Of a stretch of 11,287 bases of DNA, positions 1 to 6,147 are shown one piece after another; position 1 is the stretch's first letter; every line of letters begins with the position of its first letter. Location: contig CAYLZN010000188.1 in the NCBI GenBank assembly GCA_964387935.1, positions 1-11,287 of the forward strand, in the 5' to 3' direction. Below the pieces are notes generated by a model. It searched no databases, was not told where the DNA came from, and worked only from the letters and a program-made list of their open reading frames with translations. The DNA comes from CAYLZN01 sp964387935 (GTDB lineage: Bacteria > Acidobacteriota > Vicinamibacteria > Vicinamibacterales > JAFNAJ01). The position numbers and the translations under genes were made by a program.

Positions 1-1
1 C

Positions 2-628
2 GACGCGCGCTTCGTGCTGATGCCGCTGCCGCTGGCCCAGCGCCTGCTCGACACCAGCGCCATCTCGTTCTACGGCATCGCCCTGCGGGACCCGGATCCG
101 GCGGCGGCGATCCGTTTCGCCGCTGCGCTGAACGACGCGGCGCACGCGAGTGGCCTTGCCATCGTGGCCACGCCGTGGCGGGAACACCTGCACGGGGAGC
201 TGTATCGTCGCGGCATGGGCGTGCTCGGCGCGTACCGGGCCCTGGTCATTGTCGTCGTGGTCGTCATCGCCGGCATGTCGGTCTTCACGACCATGCTCAA
301 GGCCGTCAACGAGCGCGTGCGGGAGATCGGCACGCTGCGCAGCCTCGGTTTCCGCCGCACCCACACCGTGCGGCTGTTCTCGCTGGAGGCGGCGTTGCTG
401 GCGCTCGTGTCGTCCGCCGCAGGGTTCGTGGTGGCCGCTGCGGCCATCGCGGTCGTGAACGCATCCGGCCTGAGCTACTCGGCCGGCGTGGCGTCGCAGC
501 CCATTCCGCTCACCGTGAGCCTGCGGCCGGACACCGCGCTGGGAGCGGTGTGCTTTCTCACAGCCGTGGCCGTCCTCGCAGCCTGGCGGCCCGCGCGCCG
601 CGCNNNNNNNNNNCTCAGCGACGCGTAG
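2..628 (+). CDS. ABC transporter permease, FtsX/MacB family, C-terminal part (5' partial)
   Basis: The reading frame is open from the left edge, so the gene starts outside the window. About 75 residues of a periplasmic domain are followed by a hydrophobic helix (ALVIVVVVVIAGMSVFTTML). Next comes the cytoplasmic FtsX signature VNERVREIGTLRSLGF, then a second helical segment (SLEAALLALVSSAAGF) and a third (ALGAVCFLTAVAVLAAW) ending in RPARR. This order is the end of an FtsX/MacB/LolC-type permease, which works with an ATPase in the inner membrane to move lipoproteins, peptides or other envelope substrates. The substrate cannot be told. A 10-N gap lies a few codons before the TAG stop; the frame LSDA-stop after it suits a short family-like tail if the true gap is 1 modulo 3. 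The ATPase is not in view. Confidence 0.85.
   Translation, partial: DARFVLMPLPLAQRLLDTSAISFYGIALRDPDPAAAIRFAAALNDAAHASGLAIVATPWREHLHGELYRRGMGVLGAYRALVIVVVVVIAGMSVFTTMLKAVNERVREIGTLRSLGFRRTHTVRLFSLEAALLALVSSAAGFVVAAAAIAVVNASGLSYSAGVASQPIPLTVSLRPDTALGAVCFLTAVAVLAAWRPARRXXXXLSDA
604..613. other. Assembly gap (10 N) in the permease C-terminus
   Basis: Run of 10 Ns after the RPARR codons of the permease. The flanks share no terminal overlap. Joining them with nothing missing would read through the TAG at 626-628, so some sequence is probably missing, with a length of 1 modulo 3 if the LSDA ending is right. Confidence 0.9.
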
Positions 629-659
629 CGGCGCCACGGAATGCCGGTCGAAATCGCCG

Positions 660-668
660 TGCTATAGT
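660..668 (+). promoter_or_regulatory. Extended -10 promoter of the methyltransferase gene, probably leaderless
   Basis: TGC-TATAGT is an extended -10 element (TGnTATAnT). It ends only 6 bases before the ATG at 675, so a start site at the usual distance from the -10 would fall on or next to the A of ATG. No Shine-Dalgarno sequence fits between the two, and no good -35 is seen about 17 bases upstream. These points agree with a leaderless transcript. Confidence 0.55.
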
Positions 669-674
669 CCGGGC

Positions 675-1361
675 ATGGATCCTCTGGCGGGTTCGGCGTG
701 GAGTGCGCCCGGCACGGTCGAGGGCTTCGCGCAGTCCCAGCCGAACCCCGTGCTGATGCAGTTCGGCGAGCAGGAGTCGCAGCGGCGGGCGGGGGGATGC
801 CTGCTCGACATCGGCTGCGGGGCCGGCCGCAACGCGGTGCCGCTGGCGCGTCAGGGCTGGCAGGTCACAGGGCTCGACCTGTCGTGGCCCATGCTCGAGG
901 CTGCGGCGCGGCGCGCGAAGGACGAGCAGGTCTCGGATCGGACCCGGTTCGTGCTCGCCCCCATGGACGTGCTGCCGGTGGGGGATCGCACGGTCGATTT
1001 CCTGATCGCGCACGGCATCTGGAACCTCGCCCGCTCGGGCGCCGAGTTCCGCCGCGCGCTCGCAGAGGCGGCGCGCGTCGCCACGCCGGGAGCCGCGCTG
1101 TTCCTCTTCACCTTCTCCCGCAACACGTTCCCGCCCGGCGCAGCGCCCATCCCGGGCGAAACGTTCGTGTTCACCCAGTTCTCCGGGCAGCCTCAGTGCT
1201 TCCTCACCGCCACCCAGCTCGTCGACGAGCTGGGCGCGATGGGCTTCGTGCCGGACCCGGCGGTGGCGTGGCGCGAGTACAACCTGCCTCCACCGGGCAT
1301 GGTCCGCAGCGGCGCGCCGGTGATCTACGAATGCGCGTTCCGGTACCACGCGCGCGCCTGA
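675..1361 (+). CDS. Class I SAM-dependent methyltransferase
   Basis: A 228-aa cytosolic protein with a Rossmann methyltransferase core. Motif I is LLDIGCGAGRNAVPLA (residues about 43-58). The post-I acidic residue is in VTGLDLSWPML, where Asp should bind the ribose hydroxyls of S-adenosylmethionine. A motif II-like strand is VDFLIAHGIW, followed by an AAxxATPGAALFLFTFS segment typical of the second half of these enzymes. The substrate is unknown: nothing in the C-terminal half (ending YECAFRYHARA) points to a named subgroup. The ATG start is chosen because it sits just downstream of an extended -10 element. The gene is 46 bases from the permease stop and converges on the M16 operon with only 19 bases between stops. 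It may be transcribed separately from the permease. Confidence 0.88.
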   Translation: MDPLAGSAWSAPGTVEGFAQSQPNPVLMQFGEQESQRRAGGCLLDIGCGAGRNAVPLARQGWQVTGLDLSWPMLEAAARRAKDEQVSDRTRFVLAPMDVLPVGDRTVDFLIAHGIWNLARSGAEFRRALAEAARVATPGAALFLFTFSRNTFPPGAAPIPGETFVFTQFSGQPQCFLTATQLVDELGAMGFVPDPAVAWREYNLPPPGMVRSGAPVIYECAFRYHARA

Positions 1362-1371
1362 TCGCCGTGCC

Positions 1372-1389
1372 CCGTGGGTCTCACCACGG
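1372..1389. terminator. Small hairpin between converging genes (weak terminator candidate)
   Basis: CCGTGG (1372-1377) and CCACGG (1384-1389) form a 6-bp stem with a 6-base loop that contains the stop codon of the minus-strand peptidase gene. It sits between two converging genes, where a two-way terminator is expected. No T-run follows on either strand, so rho-independent action is doubtful. Confidence 0.25.
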
Positions 1390-2904
1390 ATGGACGACGA
1401 CCTCGCCGAAGTCCTCCAGCCGCGCCTTGAACTGTGGGTGCTCCGCCCGCCGAATGGCCTCGAGGGGGCCGACGAGAACGGCGACGAGCTGGTCGGCCTT
1501 GAAGTACTTCTGCGCGGCGGCGAGCACCTGAGCCCTGGTGACGTCGCGGATGGCACCCTCGTACGTGCGGCTCCACGTGTGGTTCCCGTCGAAGAACCGC
1601 TCCTCGGCCAGCGACAGCGCGGTCGCGTGCGCGCCGGAGAACCGCATCTGAAACGCGCCCTCGACGAGCGCGTGCTTCGCGATGTCCAGATCCTCGTCCG
1701 ACACGTCCGTCGCGATGCGGCGCCATTCGGTGTCGATGATCTTCAGCAGGAACGCGATCGATTCCGGCCGTCCGAGCGTCACGGCGTACGCAGGCGCCGC
1801 CACGCGGAATCCCGCCGGCACGTACGACGACGTGTCGTTGGACAGTCCGCGCATTTCCCGGCTCTCCGCGAAGAGCCTGGCCCTGAAATGCCCCTCGGCG
1901 GTCGCGGGCGGACGCTCGGCGTGGACGCGCTTCCAGATGGCGCCCCCGCCGCCCAGGATGTAGTTGGCCACCTCGAGCGCCGCGTGGTCGGCCACCCGGC
2001 CCTGGCGCCCGAGGTGCCCCACGATCATCCATCCCTGCAGCGTGTTCGTGTCGAACACATGGACCTTCCGGCCCTCGGCCGTGGACACCGGCGGCAGGAC
2101 GGCACGGGTCACCGTCGTGCGCGTCCAGGGCGTCGCGAAGAGCGCCTGCCGCAGGGCGCGGACGGTGTCCTCCCGCGACAGCCCGCCCGACGCGGCGAGG
2201 ACGATGTTGCTGGGGACGACGAACTGGCGATGGAACGCGCGGAGATCGTCGAGCGTGATGGCGGCCAGGCTCTCGCGTGTGGGACCCCTTCCGGCGGGGT
2301 GATCGCCGTAGATCAGGCGCGGGAACTCGAACTCGGGTCGCGCCCGCGGGTCGTCGGGATTCCACCCGCGCACGGGTCCGCGCCGGCGGCAGGCCTCGAG
2401 CGTCGCCGCGTCCAGCCGCGGCGCCCGCAGCAGCGACGCGAACAGGCGCAGGCCCTCGTCCAGATCCTCGTTGAGGAGCGAGAGGCTCACCCGCGTGTGC
2501 TCGTTGTCCACGTCGGCAACCAGGCGGGCATCCATGGCGGCCAGGCGGTCGAGGAAGGTGGTGGCCGGAAGGTCGGCCGGTCCCGCGTTCGTCATGGCGA
2601 AGGCCAGGGCTTCCGCCAGGCCTTCCTTGCCGGGCGGATCGTCCAGCCGGCTCGCCCCGACGAGCGCCGTGAGCGACACCGTCGGCGTTGTCGCGTCGGT
2701 GGCCACGTAGACAACGAGCCCTTCACCCAGGTCCACCGCGTGCGCAGCGGGGTCGGGCTGCCTGAACCCGGACGGCGGGAACGTCAGGCGGGACGGGCTG
2801 TCGAAGGGCACGATCGCGCGCTGCGCCTCCGCGGGCGGCGCGCACAGCAGCAGGGTCAGGAGACCGATGGTCCGGCGTGGCGAGAAGGGGTTGGCACTCG
2901 ACAT
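1381..2904 (-). CDS. M16 family peptidase-like protein, non-catalytic partner, exported
   Basis: 507 aa. The N-terminus is a Sec signal peptide (charged start, IGLLTLLLC, AEA before Q28). The fold is that of M16 peptidases: an N-terminal half with TPTVSLTALVGASRLDDP and a C-terminal half with LQGWMIVGHLGRQG and VANYILGGGG, the latter matching the usual 'N-LGGG' M16 signature. The zinc motif HxxEH is gone: at residues 98-102 it reads EALAF after GLA. It should not bind zinc and probably pairs with the catalytic protein encoded just upstream, as in two-subunit M16B peptidases. ATG 2904 is chosen over longer reading because it has AGGTGA 5 bases upstream and begins the signal peptide. It starts 4 bases after the upstream gene's stop, so the two genes form one operon. 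Confidence 0.85.
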   Translation of the reverse strand: MSSANPFSPRRTIGLLTLLLCAPPAEAQRAIVPFDSPSRLTFPPSGFRQPDPAAHAVDLGEGLVVYVATDATTPTVSLTALVGASRLDDPPGKEGLAEALAFAMTNAGPADLPATTFLDRLAAMDARLVADVDNEHTRVSLSLLNEDLDEGLRLFASLLRAPRLDAATLEACRRRGPVRGWNPDDPRARPEFEFPRLIYGDHPAGRGPTRESLAAITLDDLRAFHRQFVVPSNIVLAASGGLSREDTVRALRQALFATPWTRTTVTRAVLPPVSTAEGRKVHVFDTNTLQGWMIVGHLGRQGRVADHAALEVANYILGGGGAIWKRVHAERPPATAEGHFRARLFAESREMRGLSNDTSSYVPAGFRVAAPAYAVTLGRPESIAFLLKIIDTEWRRIATDVSDEDLDIAKHALVEGAFQMRFSGAHATALSLAEERFFDGNHTWSRTYEGAIRDVTRAQVLAAAQKYFKADQLVAVLVGPLEAIRRAEHPQFKARLEDFGEVVVHPW

Positions 2905-2908
2905 GGCG

Positions 2909-4489
2909 TCACCTGCCCGCGGCCGTGCCGGCTGGCGTCGCAGCGGGGGCTCGCCGGGCGATGCCGATGATGCGGTTGGATTCGACGAAGTACTTCCTGG
3001 CCACGGCCTGCAGCTGCGCGGCCGTGACCGTCTGGAGCGCGTCCATCTCCGCAAACAGCGTCCGCCACGAATCCATGATCTCGTAGTGTCCGAGGTCGAA
3101 CGCGACATCGTCCCAGTTGAGCCGGCGTCGTTCCCAGGCGGCACGCCGCCTCTTCTTCGCGGCGGCGATCGTGCGCTCCTCGAGCGGCGCGCGGCCGAGC
3201 GCGTCGACGGCGTCGGCCATCGCCGTCCTGAGCGCCGGCAGATCCTCGTCGCGTCCGGTGCGCGCGACGATGTTCAGCGTGGCAGGAAGGCTGAAGCGGT
3301 CGGTGTGCGTGACGACCGTGTTGGCCGAGACCGCTGACGCCGGACCCGGCGCGAGCAGGCGGCTGCCGAGCGGCCCGCGCGGGTCCGCGAGGATCTCGCG
3401 CCAGAGCTCCACGGCTGGCCGATCGGGGTGACCGACGCCAGGGATCCGGTGTCGCAGGTCGATGGCCGGCCCGAATCGTGGAGTGTGCATCTCCACCGTG
3501 ATCACCTCCTGGTGCACCGGCTCGATCGCATATGTATCGTGCGTCTCGGCCGCCCGCGGGAGCCGGCCGAAGTACTCGCGCGCCAGCCGCTCGACCTGAG
3601 GCAGGGTCGTGTCGCCGACGAAGACGAGAATCGTGTTGTTGGGCACGAACCAGGTTTCGTAGAGGCGCCGCGTGTAGTGCCGCTCCAGCAGCGGGAAGTC
3701 GGTGGCGTAGCCTTCGTTCCAGTAGACCGGCGAGATGTGGCCGCTCACCGACGCGAGCGTTTCCTTGAAGACCGTGTCGGGCCGGCCCAGGTCACCCAGG
3801 CGTTGCTCCCAGAGGATCATCCGCTCGGAGTCGAACTGGCGCCACTGGCTGTTGACCATGCGGTCGGCCTCGACGCGGAAGAACATCTCGAGCGTGTTCG
3901 AGGGCAGGTTGATGTCGAACTTCATGTAGTCCCGCTCGGTCGTGGCCGTCAGACGCGCGCCGCCGTGCCGCTGATAGAGGGACATCATCTCGAGCGGGTT
4001 GAGCAGCCGCTCGTTCTCGGCGACGGCGCGGGCGATCTCGGCCTCGAGGGCCTGGATGCGCGGCGTGGTCACCTGGCGCTGGTAGTCGAGGAACACGCCC
4101 CGCTGCCTGAGCTCGCGACGGGCGCGGTGGCGTTCCTGGATGAGTTCGGCCTCGAGGTCGTGGATGCGCTGCAGAATCGGCTGCTCGCGCGCCCAGTCGC
4201 GGGTACCGATCGTGGCCGTTCCCTTGAACATCAGGTGCTCGAGGTAGTGCGCACTGCCGAGGCGTCCGGGTTCTTCGACGACCGCGCCGAAGTGCGTGAG
4301 AATCTTGCAGGCCACGCGCGGCTGGGAGTGATCCTCGACGACGAGCATGCGCAGCCCGTTGTCGAGGCGGGCCTCCTGCACCGTGGGCCACCGGTCTGCG
4401 GCAACCGCTGCGCCGGCGCTCACGGCGAGGAGCAGACCGGCCATGACGGACGGCCACGCGATGGCGGGGAACGGATCCAGTCGTGTCAC
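2909..4489 (-). CDS. M16 (insulinase-like) zinc metallopeptidase, exported
   Basis: 526 aa with a Sec signal peptide (cleavage after AVA, about residue 30). The catalytic motif is HYLEH at residues 81-85 within SAHYLEHLMFKGT. Residues about 93-160 are a charged, helical, probably coiled-coil insertion (LEAELIQERHRARRELR, LEAEIARAVAENERLL), as seen in one M16 subgroup that reads IGT-x-DW-xxE after the motif. The core then resumes with LPSNTLEMFFRVEADRM. The expected third zinc ligand region is SERMILWEQRL: where relatives usually have Glu-Glu, this has E228-Q229, so ligation may be altered. The GTG start has GGAGG six bases upstream. The protein is probably periplasmic and degrades peptides together with the downstream non-catalytic subunit. 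Confidence 0.88.
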   Translation of the reverse strand: MTRLDPFPAIAWPSVMAGLLLAVSAGAAVAADRWPTVQEARLDNGLRMLVVEDHSQPRVACKILTHFGAVVEEPGRLGSAHYLEHLMFKGTATIGTRDWAREQPILQRIHDLEAELIQERHRARRELRQRGVFLDYQRQVTTPRIQALEAEIARAVAENERLLNPLEMMSLYQRHGGARLTATTERDYMKFDINLPSNTLEMFFRVEADRMVNSQWRQFDSERMILWEQRLGDLGRPDTVFKETLASVSGHISPVYWNEGYATDFPLLERHYTRRLYETWFVPNNTILVFVGDTTLPQVERLAREYFGRLPRAAETHDTYAIEPVHQEVITVEMHTPRFGPAIDLRHRIPGVGHPDRPAVELWREILADPRGPLGSRLLAPGPASAVSANTVVTHTDRFSLPATLNIVARTGRDEDLPALRTAMADAVDALGRAPLEERTIAAAKKRRRAAWERRRLNWDDVAFDLGHYEIMDSWRTLFAEMDALQTVTAAQLQAVARKYFVESNRIIGIARRAPAATPAGTAAGR

Positions 4490-4507
4490 AGTGCGCCTCC
4501 TCGGCGG

Positions 4508-4523
4508 CCGGGTCAGGACCCGG
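4508..4523. promoter_or_regulatory. Interrupted perfect palindrome upstream of the M16 operon
   Basis: CCGGGTCAGGACCCGG has two 7-base arms with a 2-base centre. It begins 18 bases before the GTG start of the catalytic peptidase, upstream of its ribosome binding site, in the 200-base divergent interval to the tail-tube-like gene. The short centre suits a dimeric DNA-binding protein better than an RNA hairpin. It could act on either gene. No confident -35/-10 pair was found around it. Confidence 0.35.
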
Positions 4524-4689
4524 GGCCCTCAGGTCCGGATGAACGCTGGTGCGCGCACATTCTCGGCCAACCACGTGCCCGCCGCAAGGCCCTCGCGGCC
4601 GGACTTCGCGGCGGGATTCAGGGGGCGTCGGGTGTATCATTCGGACGTCCAATCAGTCGCGGCCACTCACTCGACGCAGGAGGACTGCC

Positions 4690-5187
4690 ATGCCTCGCTT
4701 CGTGCCCGCGCTCGTTGTCCTGGTCGTTGCCCTCGCCCGGCCCGAGGCCGCCGGCGCCCAGCCCTGGCCGCCCTTTGCCGTGGATCCGGGCGTCCGCGTC
4801 AAGATTGGCGAGGAGCGGCTGGCGAACGTGGTCTCGGTCGAAGGCCCGCTCTTCACCACGAGTGTGCTCACCTTCCGGGACGGCGCCGGTGGAGGCGTGC
4901 GCAAGACGGCGGGTTCCTCGACACCCGGGGACATCATCGTCCGGCGGAGCGTTCGAACCGACGATGTGTTGTGGGGCTGGTACCAGCAGGTGCTGAGTGG
5001 CGACCTGCAGCGGAAGGACATCTCGATCATCTTCGCCGGACCCGGCGCCCAACCTGGCGTGCGCTTCGACCTGACGCGGTGCTTCCCTTCCGGGTACGCG
5101 CTTCATGCAGGGACCGGAGCCTTCGTCGTGACGCCGGTCGAGGCGGTCACGATCGCGTGCGAGGGCGTGACGCGCTCGGGACTGTGA
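4690..5187 (+). CDS. Exported protein resembling phage/contractile-system tail-tube (gp19-like) proteins
   Basis: 165 aa. The start ATG has AGGAGG 6 bases upstream and opens a signal peptide (VPALVVLVVALA, then AAGA before Q24). The mature part follows the tail-tube (T4 gp19/Hcp-like) pattern in order: VKIGEERLANVVSVEGP, TSVLTFRDGA, VRKTAGSSTPGDIIVRRSV, DDVLWGWYQQVLSG, RKDISIIF, RFDLTRCFPSGY, and VVTPVEAVTIACEGVTRS at the end. In the family the corresponding parts are the RK-PG-x-Y-GNI strand, LW-W beside a helix, FxNAWPxxY and the ETLxLxHEGL ending. Family members normally act in the cytoplasm beside sheath and baseplate genes; none is here, and this protein has an export signal and two cysteines (in RCFPS and IACEG). 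A secreted single-domain beta-barrel with a borrowed fold is likely. Function is unknown. Confidence 0.7.
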   Translation: MPRFVPALVVLVVALARPEAAGAQPWPPFAVDPGVRVKIGEERLANVVSVEGPLFTTSVLTFRDGAGGGVRKTAGSSTPGDIIVRRSVRTDDVLWGWYQQVLSGDLQRKDISIIFAGPGAQPGVRFDLTRCFPSGYALHAGTGAFVVTPVEAVTIACEGVTRSGL

Positions 5188-5336
5188 TGGGACACGGCCC
5201 CACGGCAGAGCCCTGGGGCCGCCTGCACTTCGCGGGTGAGCATACGTAGGTCCGTATGCCGGGGATGGAGGGCGCGCTCGAGTCCGCCGAGCGCGCCGTC
5301 AGCGAGATCGTCGCGCGCGCTCCGGCGCGCGCGTAG
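5187..5336 (+). pseudogene. C-terminal remnant of a flavin-dependent amine oxidase/oxidoreductase
   Basis: Read in one frame, the segment gives PWGRLHFAGEHT, then TAG at 5247-5249, then VRMPGMEGALESAERAVSEI and a final TAG at 5334-5336. GRLHFAGEHT followed by G-MEGA-xxSxERAA is the C-terminal FAD-binding signature of flavin monoamine oxidases. Only this last part of about 45 codons is present; the preceding 400-plus residues expected for the family are missing, because the sequence upstream is the tail-tube-like gene in another frame. The in-frame stop adds to the case for decay. It may mark a deletion or replacement boundary at the end of that gene. Confidence 0.6.
5312..5333. terminator. 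Strong GC hairpin at a convergent junction
   Basis: CGCGCGCGC (5312-5320) pairs perfectly with GCGCGCGCG (5325-5333) around the tetraloop TCCG. It lies at the very end of the amine oxidase remnant and 6 bases beyond the stop of the converging gene at 5340. It would form on either strand's RNA. No T-run follows, so it could be a pause or RNA-end protection structure rather than a classic terminator. Confidence 0.4.
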
Positions 5337-5339
5337 CGG

Positions 5340-5744
5340 CTACTTCCACTCCCAGATCTGCGAACGCGTGTGGCCCTGGCTGTCCACCTCGTATTCGAAG
5401 ATCTGCGCGATGCCGTTCAGGCGCGACCACTGGGCCGCGGTGCTCTGGGAGTAGATGGCGCCGCGGTAGCTCACGCTGCCGTCGTTCTTCATCGTCCCCA
5501 CGCCCGAGCCCGTCCACGTGGCCGTGCTGCCGTCCTTTCCCGTCAGGACGCCCTGCCCTTCGCCGAACAGGGTGCCATCGGGCCGCAGGATGGAGCAATA
5601 CGTCGCGAGTTCCGAGAACTCGATGCCCCGGAGCTTGCCCGTTGACTGAAAGCACGTCTCCATCCGGGGCGGGCCGCCCGGATTGGGCAGCACTCGCTGC
5701 GTGGTCACCTTCCCCGATCCTTCGCCGACCTTTTCGCCGAGCAT
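5340..5744 (-). CDS. Conserved protein of unknown function, about 134 aa, beta-rich
   Basis: 134 aa, cytosolic, without a signal peptide or membrane segment. The start ATG is set by GGAGG 6 bases upstream and by the first residues MLGEKVGEGSGKVTTQRVL. The sequence alternates short beta strands and turns (GKVTTQRVL, CFQSTGKLRGIEFSELATY, GTLFGEGQGVLTGKDG, ATWTGSGVGTM, VSYRGAIYSQS) and ends in FEYEVDSQGHTRSQIWEWK. This layout, including GEGQG, TGSGVG, the SYRGA strand and the WEWK end, is one I recall from a widespread family of hypothetical proteins in bacteria and archaea. It looks like a small beta-barrel. No catalytic residues can be named. It stands alone, converging on the amine oxidase remnant and followed upstream by a long non-coding interval. 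Confidence 0.72.
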   Translation of the reverse strand: MLGEKVGEGSGKVTTQRVLPNPGGPPRMETCFQSTGKLRGIEFSELATYCSILRPDGTLFGEGQGVLTGKDGSTATWTGSGVGTMKNDGSVSYRGAIYSQSTAAQWSRLNGIAQIFEYEVDSQGHTRSQIWEWK

Positions 5745-6027
5745 ACGGATCCTCCTTGTGGAAAAGACGCGACCGACCGGCTGTTGTGGAAGCCCTGCGT
5801 GCAGCATTCCATCTGCGTCGGGCTCGATCAGGGCCTGGCGCGACCTGCGAGACCGGACCAAGGATCCCCTTGGTTCCGTCCAGGGCCACCTGCGCAGCTT
5901 TCTTGAACGACATTGGAAGGAAGCAATTGTCGAGCCATCGACGAGGAACTGCGGGGCGGAAACGATTCTTTGCGGGCCGGCGCCAGTGTCCCAGAATCCG
6001 ACACGGTGTTCCGGGTGACTGACACAC
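5745..6027. other. Interval without a recognised gene
   Basis: Neither strand gives a convincing protein. The part nearest 5744 carries the GGAGG ribosome binding site of the minus-strand gene (5751-5755). The only other structure seen is a hairpin at 5855-5876: CCAAGG and CCTTGG around ATCC, extended outward by an A-T, a G-T and a G-C pair. It lies more than 100 bases upstream of the hypothetical gene and has no T-run. No confident promoter was found. Confidence 0.5.
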
Positions 6028-6086
6028 CGGCTTGCGGCTAGCGGCCAGTGGCTCGCGGCGGCGGGCGGCGGGCGGCGGGCGGCCGA
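6028..6086. repeat. Heptamer array, copy 1 (CGGCNNN units)
   Basis: Eight heptamers, read on the plus strand as CGGCTTG, CGGCTAG, CGGCCAG, TGGCTCG, a 3-base slip (CGG), CGGCGGG three times, and CGGCCGA. It opens with the 14-mer CACCGGCTTGCGGC (6025-6038), which is identical at the start of copies 2 and 3. The array directly abuts a truncated kinase N-terminus on the minus strand. A 7-base period gives no constant reading frame, so the array is not coding. Confidence 0.8.
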
Positions 6087-6135
6087 TGTGCTCGAACACG
6101 TCATAGCGCCCGAGCCTGGTCCCTCGCGTCAGCAT
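6082..6135 (-). pseudogene. N-terminal fragment of a Pkn-type Ser/Thr protein kinase
   Basis: On the minus strand an ATG at 6135 gives MLTRGTRLGRYDVFEHIG, which closely follows the start of Acidobacteriota-type eukaryotic-like kinases (GTRLG-x-Y-x-V/I-x-x-x-IG just before the glycine-rich loop). The next residues should be AGGMGEVY; instead the frame enters the heptamer array and becomes low-complexity RPPPAARRR. The ATP-binding loop and the whole kinase body are missing. The fragment lies 12 bases beyond the stop of the DUF4440-like gene, as though it were once the next gene in that operon. The match is short, so chance cannot be fully excluded. Confidence 0.5.
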
Positions 6136-6147
6136 GCGTGGCGCGCG

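Noticed and set aside
615..1556. Minus-strand frame across the methyltransferase gene
   Set aside because: The composition is Arg/Ala/Pro-rich without motifs, while the plus strand has a complete methyltransferase core.
1390..2970. Long open frame on the plus strand opposite the non-catalytic M16 gene
   Set aside because: It is Arg/Gly/Val-rich with no domain pattern and lies fully antisense to a well-supported gene; high GC makes such frames common.
4635..4640. TATCAT as a -10 element for the tail-tube-like gene
   Set aside because: No -35 or proper extended -10 accompanies it, so it is too weak to list as a promoter.
3428..4996. Plus-strand open frame of over 500 codons opposite the catalytic M16 gene
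   Set aside because: It is antisense to HYLEH-containing coding sequence, shows no recognisable motif, and runs in a wrong frame into the tail-tube-like gene.
5195..5221. Stem CGGCCCC/GGGGCCG with a 13-base loop just after the tail-tube-like gene
   Set aside because: The loop is long, no T-run follows, and the bases also encode the amine oxidase signature, so it is not called a terminator.
6028..6086. CRISPR-like array
   Set aside because: The period is only 7 bases with no spacers and no cas genes; it is a simple degenerate tandem repeat.
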